From contig NZ_FZOR01000006.1 in NCBI RefSeq assembly GCF_900188445.1, forward strand, positions 62,001 to 126,000: DNA of 64,000 bases. Direction: 5' to 3'. The notes under the pieces were generated by a model. The model made no database searches and was not told the origin of the DNA. It saw only the letters and a program-made list of their open reading frames with translations. Every line of letters begins with the position of its first letter. Position 1 is the stretch's first letter. This DNA comes from Actinomadura meyerae (GTDB lineage Bacteria > Actinomycetota > Actinomycetes > Streptosporangiales > Streptosporangiaceae). The position numbers and the translations under genes were made by a program. Of this stretch, positions 22,896 through 32,846 are shown piece after piece.

Positions 22896-23813
22896 ATGCC
22901 GGACGGCACCGCAGGGGACGAGGCCACGAAGGTCTTCGCCGACCACCGGGAGCTGCTGTTCTCGGTCGTCTACAACATGCTGGGCAGCGTCGCCGACACC
23001 GAGGACGTCCTGCAGGACGCCTGGCTCGCGTGGACGGCCCGCCGCGGCGACCGCGACGCCGCGGCGGTCGAGAACCCGCGCGCCTACCTGGTGCGGGTCG
23101 CGGTCAACACGGCGCTGGCGCGGCAGGCCGCGATCAGCCGCCGCCGGGAGACCTACGTCGGCCCGTGGCTGCCGGAGCCGCTGGTGCGGGACGAGGCGGC
23201 CGCGGACGAGCCCGCCGAGCGCGCGGAGGCGGTGTCGATGGCGCTGCTCGTCGTGCTGGAGACGCTGACGCCGCTGGAGCGGGCGGTGTTCGTCCTGCAC
23301 GAGGTCTTCGGGTACCGGCACACCGAGATCGCGCCGATCCTGGACCGGACCCCGGCGGCCGTCCGGCAGATCGCGCACCGGGCCCGCGAGCACGTGCAGG
23401 CGCGCCGTCCCCGCTACCAGGCCGACCCGAAGGTGCAGCGGCAGGTGACGGAGCGGTTCCTGGACGCGGCGATGGGCGGCGACATCGCGTCGCTGATGGG
23501 CCTCCTCGCCCCCGACGTGACGCTCTGGACGGACGGCGGCGGCAAGCCCGGACGCAGCGGGGCGCTGCGCCCCATCCGCGGCGCCGACAAGGTGGCGCGG
23601 GCCATCGCCGGCACGGCGGGCCGCCGGACGGCGGGCCTGGACATCCGCTATCGGACGGTCAACGGCGACCCGTCGGCGGTGCTGTTCGACGCGGACGCCC
23701 CGTTCGCCGTCATGGTCCTCGACCTGGACCGGGACGGCGACCGGGTCCGCGGCGTCTACGCCGTCACCAACCCCGACAAGCTCGCCCACGTCACCGACGA
23801 CGGCCGGGCCTGA
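22896..23813 (+). CDS. sigJ: SigJ-type (ECF41) RNA polymerase sigma factor
   Basis: An extracytoplasmic-function sigma factor of 305 residues with a C-terminal SnoaL-like extension, the ECF41 architecture. Region 2 reads HRELLFSVVYNMLGSVADTEDVLQDAWLAW, and region 4 reads LTPLERAVFVLHEVFGYRHTEIA, then TPAAVRQIAHRAREHV. The C-terminal domain from about residue 195 (FLDAAMGGDIASLMGLLAPDV) modulates activity in place of an anti-sigma factor. AGGAGG lies seven bases before the ATG. Typical partners are carboxymuconolactone decarboxylase or oxidoreductase genes; here the divergent neighbour is an exporter. Confidence 0.92.
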   Translation: MPDGTAGDEATKVFADHRELLFSVVYNMLGSVADTEDVLQDAWLAWTARRGDRDAAAVENPRAYLVRVAVNTALARQAAISRRRETYVGPWLPEPLVRDEAAADEPAERAEAVSMALLVVLETLTPLERAVFVLHEVFGYRHTEIAPILDRTPAAVRQIAHRAREHVQARRPRYQADPKVQRQVTERFLDAAMGGDIASLMGLLAPDVTLWTDGGGKPGRSGALRPIRGADKVARAIAGTAGRRTAGLDIRYRTVNGDPSAVLFDADAPFAVMVLDLDRDGDRVRGVYAVTNPDKLAHVTDDGRA

Positions 23814-23852
23814 GCCGCCGCCCGCGGCCGGTTCGCGCGGGCACCTCGCCAA

Positions 23853-23875
23853 ATTCCTACTAAATCAGTCGGAAT
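23853..23875. promoter_or_regulatory. 23-bp dyad operator upstream of the TauD gene
   Basis: The sequence reads ATTCCTACT, then a short centre, then AGTCGGAAT; the two ends are inverse complements apart from one pair. It lies about 125 bases upstream of the dioxygenase. The GGAAT/ATTCC arms recall Rrf2/CymR-type sulfur-control sites, which would fit a sulfonate or sulfate-ester dioxygenase. Symmetry is seen; the regulator is inference. Confidence 0.6.
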
Positions 23876-23999
23876 AGTTGCTTTTTGGCCCGGGTCGTGT
23901 TTCGCTACCGGTCAGCGGGTCCGGACGCCCCCGCTCCGAGGCGCCCCGGGACCGCCGCCCCGTCGACCCGTCCGTCATCCGTCATCCAGGAGGTGGGCC

Positions 24000-24899
24000 A
24001 TGTCCCAGTTCGACATCCGCAAGATCGGAGGCCGCATCGGCGCCGAGGTCGTCGGCGTCGACGTCCGCGAGCTGAGCGGCGCGCTGTTCGGCGAGATCCA
24101 GGAGGCCCTGCTGGAGCACAAGGTGCTGGGGTTCCGCGGCCAGGACCTCACCGACGAGGACCAGATCGCCTTCGCCGCCCGCTTCGGGCCGCTCACCGGC
24201 GCGCATCCGACCGTCCCGGGGGCCGACGACCACCGGGAGATCCTGCCGGTCGACGGCGAGGCGCAGCGGGCGAACCACTGGCACACCGACGTCACGTTCG
24301 TCCAGGCGCCGCCGAAGATCAGCACCCTGCGCGGCCTCGTCATCCCGCCCTTCGGCGGGAACACGCTGATCGCCAATACCGGAGCCGCCTACCGGGACCT
24401 GCCGGAGGAACTGCGCACGCTGGCCGACCGGCTCTGGGCCGTGCACACCAACGACTACGACTACGTGAAGCGGCCGAGCAGCGGCGCCGACCCGGTGAAG
24501 GCGGCCGAGCACCGCAAGGCGTTCGTGTCGCAGACGTGGAAGACCGCGCACCCGGTCGTCCGCGTCCACCCCGAGTCGGGCGAGCGCAACCTGTTCATCG
24601 GCGGGTTCGCGCAGAGCATCGTCGGGCTGCCGCCGCAGGAGGGCCGGACGCTGCTCGACCTCTTCCAGCGGTACGTGACCCGGCCGGAGAACATCCTGCG
24701 GTGGGCGTGGGCCCCGGGCGACCTCATCGTGTTCGACAACCGGATCACGCAGCACTACGCGTCCGACGACTACGGCGACCTGCCGCGGCTGCTGCACCGC
24801 GTCACCGCCGCCGGCGACGTCCCGGTCGGCGTGGACGGGAAGCAGAGCTACCGCGTCGAGGGCGACGACGCCTCGCACTACACGCCGTCCGCCGTCTGA
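24000..24899 (+). CDS. TauD/TfdA-family Fe(II)/2-oxoglutarate dioxygenase
   Basis: A 299-residue non-haem iron dioxygenase. Members oxidise taurine, alkyl sulfates or phenoxy acids next to the heteroatom using 2-oxoglutarate. The facial triad is visible: His95 and Asp97 in HWHTDVTF, and His252 in TQHYASDDYGD; Arg267 in LHRVT binds 2-oxoglutarate. The GQDLTDEDQIAFAARFGPL segment is typical. AGGAGGTG lies just before the ATG. It is monocistronic behind a 23-bp dyad, consistent with sulfur-limited induction. Taurine versus alkyl sulfate cannot be decided from sequence. Confidence 0.9.
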   Translation: MSQFDIRKIGGRIGAEVVGVDVRELSGALFGEIQEALLEHKVLGFRGQDLTDEDQIAFAARFGPLTGAHPTVPGADDHREILPVDGEAQRANHWHTDVTFVQAPPKISTLRGLVIPPFGGNTLIANTGAAYRDLPEELRTLADRLWAVHTNDYDYVKRPSSGADPVKAAEHRKAFVSQTWKTAHPVVRVHPESGERNLFIGGFAQSIVGLPPQEGRTLLDLFQRYVTRPENILRWAWAPGDLIVFDNRITQHYASDDYGDLPRLLHRVTAAGDVPVGVDGKQSYRVEGDDASHYTPSAV

Positions 24900-24966
24900 G
24901 CCCGTCCGCCGCTTGAGGCGTCTGTCGCCTGAGCCGCACGCCGCCAAGCCGTCCGCCGCCTGAGCC
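24885..24966. repeat. Degenerate tandem copies of the TauD gene end
   Basis: After the stop codon at 24897-24899, variants of CCGTCCGCCGTCTGAGCC recur about five times to 24966, for example CCGTCCGCCGCTTGAGG and CCGTCCGCCGCCTGAGCC. They appear to be decayed tandem copies of the last codons of the gene. This resembles the repeat at 21204 but is older. Confidence 0.6.
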
Positions 24967-25053
24967 GCGCGCGCGTCCGGAGACCAGGGCCCGGGGCAGG
25001 GGTGGCCCCGGGCCCGCCCGGTCTCAAGCCGCCCGATCCCGGGCCGTCCAGTG

Positions 25054-25533
25054 TCAGGGTCTGGGCAGGACGCACATGGCGTCGAGGCCCAGGACGCGGT
25101 TGAGGCGGCCGAACGCCAGCCACGAGCCGATGCACATGCTCAGTTCCACGATCTCGCGCTGGTCGTAGTGGGCGGTCATCCGCTCCCAGAACTCCTCGTC
25201 CAGGCCGTGGTGGTCGAGGATGTAGCGCTCCGCGTACTCGGCGGCCAGGCGCGTCCGGTCGTCGAAGGCGTCGGTGGTGCGCCAGTCCGCGACCGCGTCG
25301 GCGAACCCCTCCTCGACCTTCCGGCCGTCCCGCTCCGTCCGCCAGTCGAGGCAGAACAGGCACCCGTTGAGCTGCGCGACGCGCAGCCGGGCCGCCTCGA
25401 ACTCGCGCAGGCCGAGGGTGGTGTGCTCGTACACCGCGAGCGACAGGCGGGACGCGGCGGGGCCGATGCCGGGCACCAGCTCGCCCCACGCGTACTGGAT
25501 CGGGTCCTTGCCTTCGGGGACGTCGAGGTTCAT
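25054..25533 (-). CDS. Carboxymuconolactone decarboxylase/AhpD-like protein
   Basis: A 159-residue alkylhydroperoxidase-like protein. The core LREFEAARLRVAQLNGCLFCLDWR holds the CxxC pair and the AhpD fold. DRTRLAAEYAERYILDHHGLDEEFWE and IVELSMCIGSWLAFGRLN complete it. These proteins either reduce peroxides or act on lactones. Its ATG overlaps the stop of the dehydrogenase-like gene as ATGA, so the pair is co-translated. Substrate unknown. Confidence 0.88.
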   Translation of the reverse strand: MNLDVPEGKDPIQYAWGELVPGIGPAASRLSLAVYEHTTLGLREFEAARLRVAQLNGCLFCLDWRTERDGRKVEEGFADAVADWRTTDAFDDRTRLAAEYAERYILDHHGLDEEFWERMTAHYDQREIVELSMCIGSWLAFGRLNRVLGLDAMCVLPRP

Positions 25534-26609
25534 GGGCGGGTGCCTCCGAGCCTGCCCACCGCGGGGCGCAGCGGGACGTCGAGTGCGTCGTAGAGTCCGG
25601 GTTCGGCGTCCACCAGCCAGTCGATGGCGCTGACGAGCCGCCCCACCGCGGTGGCGTTGCCGCCGGCGGCGCGGTTGCCGTGCTCGTCGGTGGCCTCGAC
25701 GGTGACCTCGATGCGCGGGACGCCCTCGATGATGACGCGGTGGGCGCCGTCGCCGTCCGGCGGCACGGGCCAGTCGGGCGCGCACGACGGGTGGATGCGG
25801 GTGACGTGCTCCACGACGATGCGGGGTTCGCCCTCCACGATGCCCTGCACCTCGAACCGAACCGCGCCCTGCGTGCCCTTCTCGAAGTCGCCCATGGAGG
25901 CGGTGGTGATGGTCTCGTCCAGCGGACGCCGCTCCAAGGTCTCGCGGACCTCGTCCAGCTCGACGCCGAGCGCGCGCGCCATCATCCTGACCTGCCCGCC
26001 CCACACCATGGTCGGGACGGTCGCCGCCAGCATGGGCGGCTCGTAGTCCATGGGCTGGCCCATGCCGACCAGGTAGCGGACGGAGTCGGGCTGGTCGTAG
26101 GTGGAGTAGTCGAAGATCTCCTGGCAGCGGACGACGTCGATGACGCCGCCCAGCCCGCTGATCATCAGCGGCAGGACGTCGTTGCCCCAGCCCGGGTCGA
26201 CGCCGGAGACGAACAGCGAGCCGCCGCCCTCGGCGATGGCGTCGAGCACCGCCTCGCGCATCTCGGGAGGCGCGTTGCGCTGGTCGTAGAGCGCGTACAG
26301 CGCGGGGGTGACGACGACGGCGCCGGCCCGGATCGCCCTCAGGATGTCGGCGAGGGCGTCGTCCGGGCGGATGTCGCCGGACGCCGCGTAGACCACGGCC
26401 CGCGGCCGGGCGCCGAGGACGGCGCCGATGTCGGTGGTCGCCGCGACGCCGAGCTCGCGGCCGAGGCCGGCGAGATCGCCCGCGTCCCGTCCGGCCTTGC
26501 CCTGGTCGTGGACGATCACGCCGGTGAGTGTCAGCGCCGGATGGGCGTCGACGGCGCGCAGGGCGAGCCGCCCCACGTTGCCGGTGCCCCAGACGATCGC
26601 GGAGATCAT
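25530..26609 (-). CDS. Dihydrodipicolinate-reductase-like NAD(P)-dependent protein
   Basis: A 359-residue oxidoreductase with a DapB-like N-terminal Rossmann domain: ISAIVWGTGNVGRLALRAVDAHP, then VVYAASGDIRPDD. The long C-terminal domain (VDPGWGNDVLPLMISGLGG, DYSTYDQPDSVRYL) is that of the 2,4-diaminopentanoate-dehydrogenase-like group often found in steroid or terpenoid-degrading actinomycetes. It is not DapB proper. ATG 26609 sits six bases after a TACATT -10 box, with TTGGCA 17 bases further up. It is divergent from cholesterol oxidase and coupled to the AhpD-like gene, so a role in steroid side metabolism is possible. Confidence 0.8.
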   Translation of the reverse strand: MISAIVWGTGNVGRLALRAVDAHPALTLTGVIVHDQGKAGRDAGDLAGLGRELGVAATTDIGAVLGARPRAVVYAASGDIRPDDALADILRAIRAGAVVVTPALYALYDQRNAPPEMREAVLDAIAEGGGSLFVSGVDPGWGNDVLPLMISGLGGVIDVVRCQEIFDYSTYDQPDSVRYLVGMGQPMDYEPPMLAATVPTMVWGGQVRMMARALGVELDEVRETLERRPLDETITTASMGDFEKGTQGAVRFEVQGIVEGEPRIVVEHVTRIHPSCAPDWPVPPDGDGAHRVIIEGVPRIEVTVEATDEHGNRAAGGNATAVGRLVSAIDWLVDAEPGLYDALDVPLRPAVGRLGGTRP

Positions 26610-26615
26610 GGGCGG

Positions 26616-26644
26616 AATGTAACAAAGCCCACGTGCCTTGCCAA
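26616..26644 (-). promoter_or_regulatory. Leaderless sigma-70-type promoter of the DapB-like operon
   Basis: On the minus strand TTGGCA (26644-26639) and TACATT (26621-26616) are separated by 17 bases. The ATG follows six bases later, so the transcript should start at or beside the start codon. This is the best complete -35/-10 pair in the window. Confidence 0.7.
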
Positions 26645-26716
26645 GCAAGCACTTGGTTAACAGCCTGTGACCTGGCAACACTCGTCCGTGATGACCGGTA
26701 AGTTACTTTTGCGTAG

Positions 26717-28423
<1,707 letters not shown>

Positions 28424-28462
28424 CGACGCGCTGAACGGGATCCGGCCACGGGCGCGTGTGGC

Positions 28463-28555
28463 CGGACAGCCGCACCCGGACAGCCGCACCCGGGCTGTCG
28501 CACCCGGGCTCGCCGGGCGGGCGGGCTCACGGGCAGGCGTGCTCACGGGCAGGCG
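28463..28555. repeat. Tandem short repeats at a convergent gene junction
   Basis: CGGACAGCCGCACC occurs at 28463 and 28477 with a diverged third copy at 28491. Then GCTCACGGGCAGGCG occurs at 28525 and 28541. The second set contains the TGA of the minus-strand hydrolase at 28543. The cholesterol oxidase stop is at 28423, so the repeats fill the convergent junction. Confidence 0.85.
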
Positions 28556-29886
28556 GGGAACAGCCGCCGCGTCCCCGCCCCGGCCGCGTAGGCGGCTTCG
28601 TCACTGAACCGGCACCCGTAGTCGGCACGCGCCACCTCCCGCGGCCTCGTCGTCACGTCCCCGGCCGGACGCCTGCCGGTGCCGATCCAGCGCACCAGGT
28701 CGTCCCAGGCCGTCCCCGCCTCCGCGGCAGAGAACTCGCAGTGCCCGGTCGTCCGGATCGCCCGCTGCACGAGCAGCCGCGACCGGTGGTTCCGCGCCAC
28801 CTCCGACGCGTAGACCTGCTCCATCGAGAACGGCACGAACAGGTCGCCCAGCCCGTGCAGGCTCAGCACCGGCACGTGCGGGCGCCCGTTGATGCGCGGC
28901 ACCTGCGACAGCCGGTTGGACAGCCGCGCCGGCAGGTTCGCGACCCGGACCCGCTGCACGGACGCGTTCACGTCCACCGGCTCGTTGGGCCGGTACCGGG
29001 TGAACAGGTTGGTCGCGAGCTGGCCCGGGTTCTCCGCGAGGGTGTCGTCCGGGGTGGACGGCGTGGCCAGCGTGAACGGGTAGTCCTTCCAGTAGGCGAA
29101 CGACTGCACGGCGCCGGGACGGGTCCCGCCCGTCCGGTCGATGACGATGGACCGGAACTGTCCGCCGCGCTCGTTGACCGTGTCCGGCCCGCCCGGCCGC
29201 AGGGCGGTCAGCCCGAGCGCCTCCTCGATCTTCGGGACGGTCACCGTCGCGTACCGGTCCGTCACGGGGTACTCGCGGATGCCGGCGAGGTCCTGCGCGA
29301 CGAGGTTGTAGTCGAGGAAGTAGTCGAACAACTCGTCGTCGCCGAGCACCCCGCACATCGGGAGCGCACCGTCGTAGTAGCCGGGGTACTGCTCGATCGA
29401 CCGCCCGATCACGTGCCCGCCCATGGACACGCCCACGATGACGCGCTGCCTGGGCCGACCGACCTCGGCGGCGAACAGTTCGGAGACGTCGCGGGTGCTC
29501 AGCACACCGGCGCGGACGTCGTACCCGTTGGCGTAGTACGACGACGCCGCCCACGCGTACCCCTGGTCGAGCAGCCGCTGCCGCAGCCCGAACGGCGGCG
29601 GCCCGACGCTGAGCACGAAACCCTGCCCGGCGTAGCCGTGCGCGTAGAGCGCGAGCCTGCCGTTCCAGTGCGGCGGCACTTCGATGATGTAGGCCGCGTG
29701 GCGGTGGACGCCCTGCAGCACGCGCGACGGCGCGCCGTGCACCTGGACGGGCGGGAGCGGCGGATTGTCGACCGTATATCCGGGTAGCGGCTGGTCATCG
29801 GGGGTGCGGCCGGCCTGGGCCGGGCCCAGCGGGACCACCGAGGCGAGGACGGTCGCGACGAGGGCGGTGAGGGCTCGGATGCGCAT
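28543..29886 (-). CDS. Secreted alpha/beta-hydrolase
   Basis: A 447-residue secreted protein with a Sec signal peptide (RALTALVATVLASVVPLGPAQA). The alpha/beta-hydrolase domain has the oxyanion strand LALYAHGYAGQG and nucleophile elbow GVSMGG. A later block, VPVLSLHGLGDLFVPFSMEQ, carries the acid Asp, and TTGHCEFSAAEA the catalytic His. It resembles tannase/feruloyl-esterase-like or PHB-depolymerase-like proteins; the substrate is unclear. GAGGAG precedes the ATG. The upstream region has an ACCG/CGGT dyad at 29918-29931. Confidence 0.82.
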   Translation of the reverse strand: MRIRALTALVATVLASVVPLGPAQAGRTPDDQPLPGYTVDNPPLPPVQVHGAPSRVLQGVHRHAAYIIEVPPHWNGRLALYAHGYAGQGFVLSVGPPPFGLRQRLLDQGYAWAASSYYANGYDVRAGVLSTRDVSELFAAEVGRPRQRVIVGVSMGGHVIGRSIEQYPGYYDGALPMCGVLGDDELFDYFLDYNLVAQDLAGIREYPVTDRYATVTVPKIEEALGLTALRPGGPDTVNERGGQFRSIVIDRTGGTRPGAVQSFAYWKDYPFTLATPSTPDDTLAENPGQLATNLFTRYRPNEPVDVNASVQRVRVANLPARLSNRLSQVPRINGRPHVPVLSLHGLGDLFVPFSMEQVYASEVARNHRSRLLVQRAIRTTGHCEFSAAEAGTAWDDLVRWIGTGRRPAGDVTTRPREVARADYGCRFSDEAAYAAGAGTRRLFPACP

Positions 29887-29917
29887 GGTGCTCCTCTGGC
29901 AGACCTCCGTATTACAT

Positions 29918-29931
29918 ACCGTCCAGTCGGT
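29918..29931. promoter_or_regulatory. Possible TetR-type operator upstream of the hydrolase
   Basis: ACCG, six bases, CGGT forms a short dyad (ACCGTCCAGTCGGT), similar in shape to many TetR operators. On the minus strand it is directly upstream of a TAATAC -10-like sequence. It lies 32 bases from the hydrolase start. No regulator gene is adjacent. Confidence 0.4.
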
Positions 29932-30010
29932 TTGTGGAATGTGAGAGGCCGGATCCGGACGGGCCGCTCTGGGGAGCGGACGGGCCGCTCGGGGGAGATC
30001 GTGGACGCGG

Positions 30011-30907
30011 ATGAGCATTCTCGGCATGGGCATCGCCGTCGTGGCGGCCGCCTTCATCGGGCTCGGGTTCGTGGCGCAGCAGCACGCGGCGTTCCGCGAG
30101 CCCCTGGAGGAGATCCTGCACCCGCGGCTGCTGCTGGACCTGGTGCGCAGCAGGCTGTGGCTCACCGGAATCGCCTCGATGATCGTCGGCCAGATCATCT
30201 TCGCGTTCGCGCTGAACATCTCCGACGTCTCCGAGGTCACCCCGGTGCTCACCGTCAACCTGGTCTTCGCGCTGTTCGCCGCCCACGTGATCTACCGGGA
30301 GCGGCTCGGCCGCAACGAGTGGCTGGGGGCGCTGCTGCTGACCGCGGGCGTCGCGCTGTTCCTCGGCATCGGTGTGCCGCACGGCGGGGCCCTGCCGGGG
30401 GTCCACTCCGTGCGCTGGCTCGCGGGCGCCGGGGTGCTCGCCCTCGTCGCCCTGTGCGCGTTCGGGGGGCTGCACCGGGACCTGCGCGTCCGCGCGATGC
30501 TGCTGGCCTGCGGCGCCGGGCTGCTCTACGGGCTCCAGGACACCCTGACCCGCAGCGTCCTGCTGATCTCCGACGACGGCTTCGCCCGGATCTTCGTCAA
30601 CTGGCAGCCGTACGGGGTGGTGTTCATCGGGGCGCTCGGGCTGCTGTTCGCGCAGAGCGCCTTCGACGCGGCGCCGCTGCGGATCTCGCTGCCCGCCACC
30701 ACGGCGGCCGAGCCGCTGACCGGCATCGCGCTCAGCATCGTGATCTTCGGGGAGCGGGTCCGGCTGGAGGTGTCCGACCTCGCCCTGGAGGCGGTCGGGC
30801 TCGCGGCGATGGTCGGGGGGATCATCGTCCTCGGCCGGTCCCCCTACCTCGGCAAGCCCGGCGACCACCCCGCCGCCGCGCCGCCTGACGGGGTGGAGTA
30901 CCAGTGA
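30011..30907 (+). CDS. DMT/NIPA-like membrane transporter A
   Basis: A 298-residue protein with about nine to ten transmembrane helices, DMT-superfamily type (MSILGMGIAVVAAAFIGLGFVAQQ, then VTPVLTVNLVFALFAAHVIYRERL). The early glutamine/histidine stretch and the RLGRNEWLGALLLTAGV loop resemble NIPA/EamA permeases. It overlaps the next gene by four bases (GTGA), and that gene encodes a second protein of the same family, so the two may form a heterodimeric carrier. Substrate unknown; magnesium is known for some NIPA proteins. Confidence 0.8.
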   Translation: MSILGMGIAVVAAAFIGLGFVAQQHAAFREPLEEILHPRLLLDLVRSRLWLTGIASMIVGQIIFAFALNISDVSEVTPVLTVNLVFALFAAHVIYRERLGRNEWLGALLLTAGVALFLGIGVPHGGALPGVHSVRWLAGAGVLALVALCAFGGLHRDLRVRAMLLACGAGLLYGLQDTLTRSVLLISDDGFARIFVNWQPYGVVFIGALGLLFAQSAFDAAPLRISLPATTAAEPLTGIALSIVIFGERVRLEVSDLALEAVGLAAMVGGIIVLGRSPYLGKPGDHPAAAPPDGVEYQ

Positions 30908-31773
30908 TCGCCGTCATCCTCGCGCTGCTCACCGGCGCCTCCAACGCCCTCGCGTCCGTGCTCCAGCGGCGGGTCGCCAAGGCCGCGCCCGAGTCGGAGG
31001 CGTTCAAGATCGCGCTCATCCTGGACCTGCTGCGCAGCCCCGTCTGGCTCGGCGGCATCGGCGCGCTCATCGCCGCGTTCGTGCTGCAGGCGGCGGCGCT
31101 GTCCATCGCGGGGCTGTCGCTCGTCCAGCCGCTGCTGGCGGTGGAGCTGCCGTTCACCATGATCTTCATCGCGTGGCTGCCGCCGCGCGGGCTGACCCAT
31201 GTGCCGTGGACGGCCGTGATCCTGCTCAGCCTGGGCCTGGCCGTGCTGCTGCTCGCGCTCTCCCCCGACGAGGGCTACCACCTGCCGAGCGACACCGCCT
31301 GGGTCATCGCGACGGTCGGCACGGCCGGCTGCATCGCCGGGCTCATCACGCTGTCCCGGCTCTTCCGCGGGCCGGTCCGGGCCGTCCTGCTGGGCATCAC
31401 GACCTCGGTCGGGTTCGCGCTGACGGCCGCGTTCATGAACAGCGTCACGCACGACTTCGAGCGCGGGCTCGGCGCCATCCTCACGTCCTGGCAGCTCTAC
31501 GCCATGGCCCTCGCCGGGCTCGCCAGCCTGTTCCTGCTGCAGAACGCGCTGCAGAGCGGCAGCCTCGTCGCCGTGCAGCCCGCCCTGACCATCTCCGACC
31601 CCGTCGCCAGCATCATCCTGGGCGTCTACCTGTTCGGCGAGGACGTCCGCGGCGGGCCGTGGATCCTGCTGGAGGTGGCCGGCATGGCGCTGCTGCTCCT
31701 CGGCAGCATCGGCATCGCCCGATCCCCGCTGCTGCACGAGGAGCACGACGTCAGCCCAGCGCGGCCTGAATGA
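30904..31773 (+). CDS. DMT/NIPA-like membrane transporter B
   Basis: A 289-residue DMT-superfamily protein, paralogous to the preceding gene and translated from a GTG overlapping its stop. It has about nine helices, including LIAAFVLQAAALSIAGLSLVQPLLAVELPF and YAMALAGLASLFLLQNALQSG, and the VQPALTISDPVASIILGVYLFGE motif near the C-terminus. Its last 23 bases overlap the convergent glycosyltransferase gene. Co-translation strongly suggests joint function with the preceding carrier. Confidence 0.8.
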   Translation: MIAVILALLTGASNALASVLQRRVAKAAPESEAFKIALILDLLRSPVWLGGIGALIAAFVLQAAALSIAGLSLVQPLLAVELPFTMIFIAWLPPRGLTHVPWTAVILLSLGLAVLLLALSPDEGYHLPSDTAWVIATVGTAGCIAGLITLSRLFRGPVRAVLLGITTSVGFALTAAFMNSVTHDFERGLGAILTSWQLYAMALAGLASLFLLQNALQSGSLVAVQPALTISDPVASIILGVYLFGEDVRGGPWILLEVAGMALLLLGSIGIARSPLLHEEHDVSPARPE

Positions 31774-32815
31774 TCCGCTCGGCCGGGACGGCGCGCAGCA
31801 GCGCGGCCGCCGACCGGGCCCGGGCCCTGCGCTCCGCGCCGTCCGCCAGCCGGTCGAGTTCGGCGACCAGCTCGGCGGGCCCGCGCGCGTACCGGCTCAG
31901 CCCGGCGCGCGCCATCGCCGCCGCGCCGTCCCGGCCGTGCCCGGGGATCGGCCGGTAGGAGACCACCGGCAGCCCGCACGCGAACGCCTCCCGGCAGGTC
32001 AGCCCCGCCGCGTTGTCGATCAGCGCGTAGGCGCCCGCCATCAGCTGCGGCAGGTCGTCCCGCCAGCCGAGGGCGGGCCCGTAGACGCGCTCGCGCAGCC
32101 GCTCGTTGCGGCCGCACAGCACGACCGGCACGTACCGGCCGGACGCGGCGAGGTGCTGCGCCGTCTCCACGACCCGCCCGACGCCCCAGGCCCCCGCCGA
32201 GATCAGCACGATCCGGTCGTCCGGCCGGGCCCCGACCTCGTCCCGCAGCCGGGCCGTCGCCGCCCGCCGGCGGCGGAACGCCGGGCGCACCACGGGCGCG
32301 CACCGGGTCGCCGGGCGGCCCGTCCGCTCCGCCACGTCGTTCGCGGACGCCTCGTCCGGGCACAGGTACCGGTCGTTGCCCGGGTGCAGCCACATCCGGT
32401 GGACGGCGAAGTCGGTCACCAGCACCAGCGACGGCACCTCCAGCCGCCCGGTCCGCCGCAGCCGCCCCGCCGCCTGCGCCGCCACGTGGAACGTGGACAC
32501 GACCGCGTCGGGCGGCAGCTCCCGGATCCGCGCGTCCAGCCGCCGCGCGATCACCGACGTCAGCGGCGACGAGGGCGGCGGGCGGCGGGACGTGAAGAAC
32601 GCCCGGTAGATGCCCTCGTACAGCCACGGCGCCGACCGGACCATCCCCTCGTACATGTGCCGCAGCCCCTGCCCGAGCCGCAGCGGGACCAGGTCGAGGA
32701 CGTCCAGGACGGACGCCTCCACCCCCTGCGCCGCCATCCGCCGGGCCAGTTCCGCGGCGACCGCGTCATGCCCCGCGCCCATGCCCGCCGTGAGAATTAA
32801 GAGTCGTTTGCCCAT
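31751..32815 (-). CDS. MGDG-synthase/MurG-like glycosyltransferase
   Basis: A 354-residue GT28-type glycosyltransferase with an MGDG-synthase N-terminal domain (ILTAGMGAGHDAVAAELARRM, then VVSTFHVAAQAAGRL). The C-terminal nucleotide-sugar domain has ISAGAWGVGRVVETAQHL and AGLTCREAFACGLPVVSYRPIPGHG. Such enzymes transfer a hexose to diacylglycerol or polyprenyl acceptors. It is divergent from the polysaccharide deacetylase gene with 31 bases between starts, a plausible envelope-glycan pair. GGGGGAG precedes the ATG. Confidence 0.85.
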   Translation of the reverse strand: MGKRLLILTAGMGAGHDAVAAELARRMAAQGVEASVLDVLDLVPLRLGQGLRHMYEGMVRSAPWLYEGIYRAFFTSRRPPPSSPLTSVIARRLDARIRELPPDAVVSTFHVAAQAAGRLRRTGRLEVPSLVLVTDFAVHRMWLHPGNDRYLCPDEASANDVAERTGRPATRCAPVVRPAFRRRRAATARLRDEVGARPDDRIVLISAGAWGVGRVVETAQHLAASGRYVPVVLCGRNERLRERVYGPALGWRDDLPQLMAGAYALIDNAAGLTCREAFACGLPVVSYRPIPGHGRDGAAAMARAGLSRYARGPAELVAELDRLADGAERRARARSAAALLRAVPAERIIQAALG

Positions 32816-32846
32816 CGGTTGAACTCCCCCCGGTGAAACTGATCTC

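Noticed and set aside
25530..26609. Genuine dihydrodipicolinate reductase (dapB) completing the lysine genes
   Set aside because: The Rossmann start is similar, but the protein is about 100 residues longer than DapB, and its C-terminal half belongs to the diaminopentanoate-dehydrogenase-like group. It also lies in an operon unrelated to lysine synthesis.
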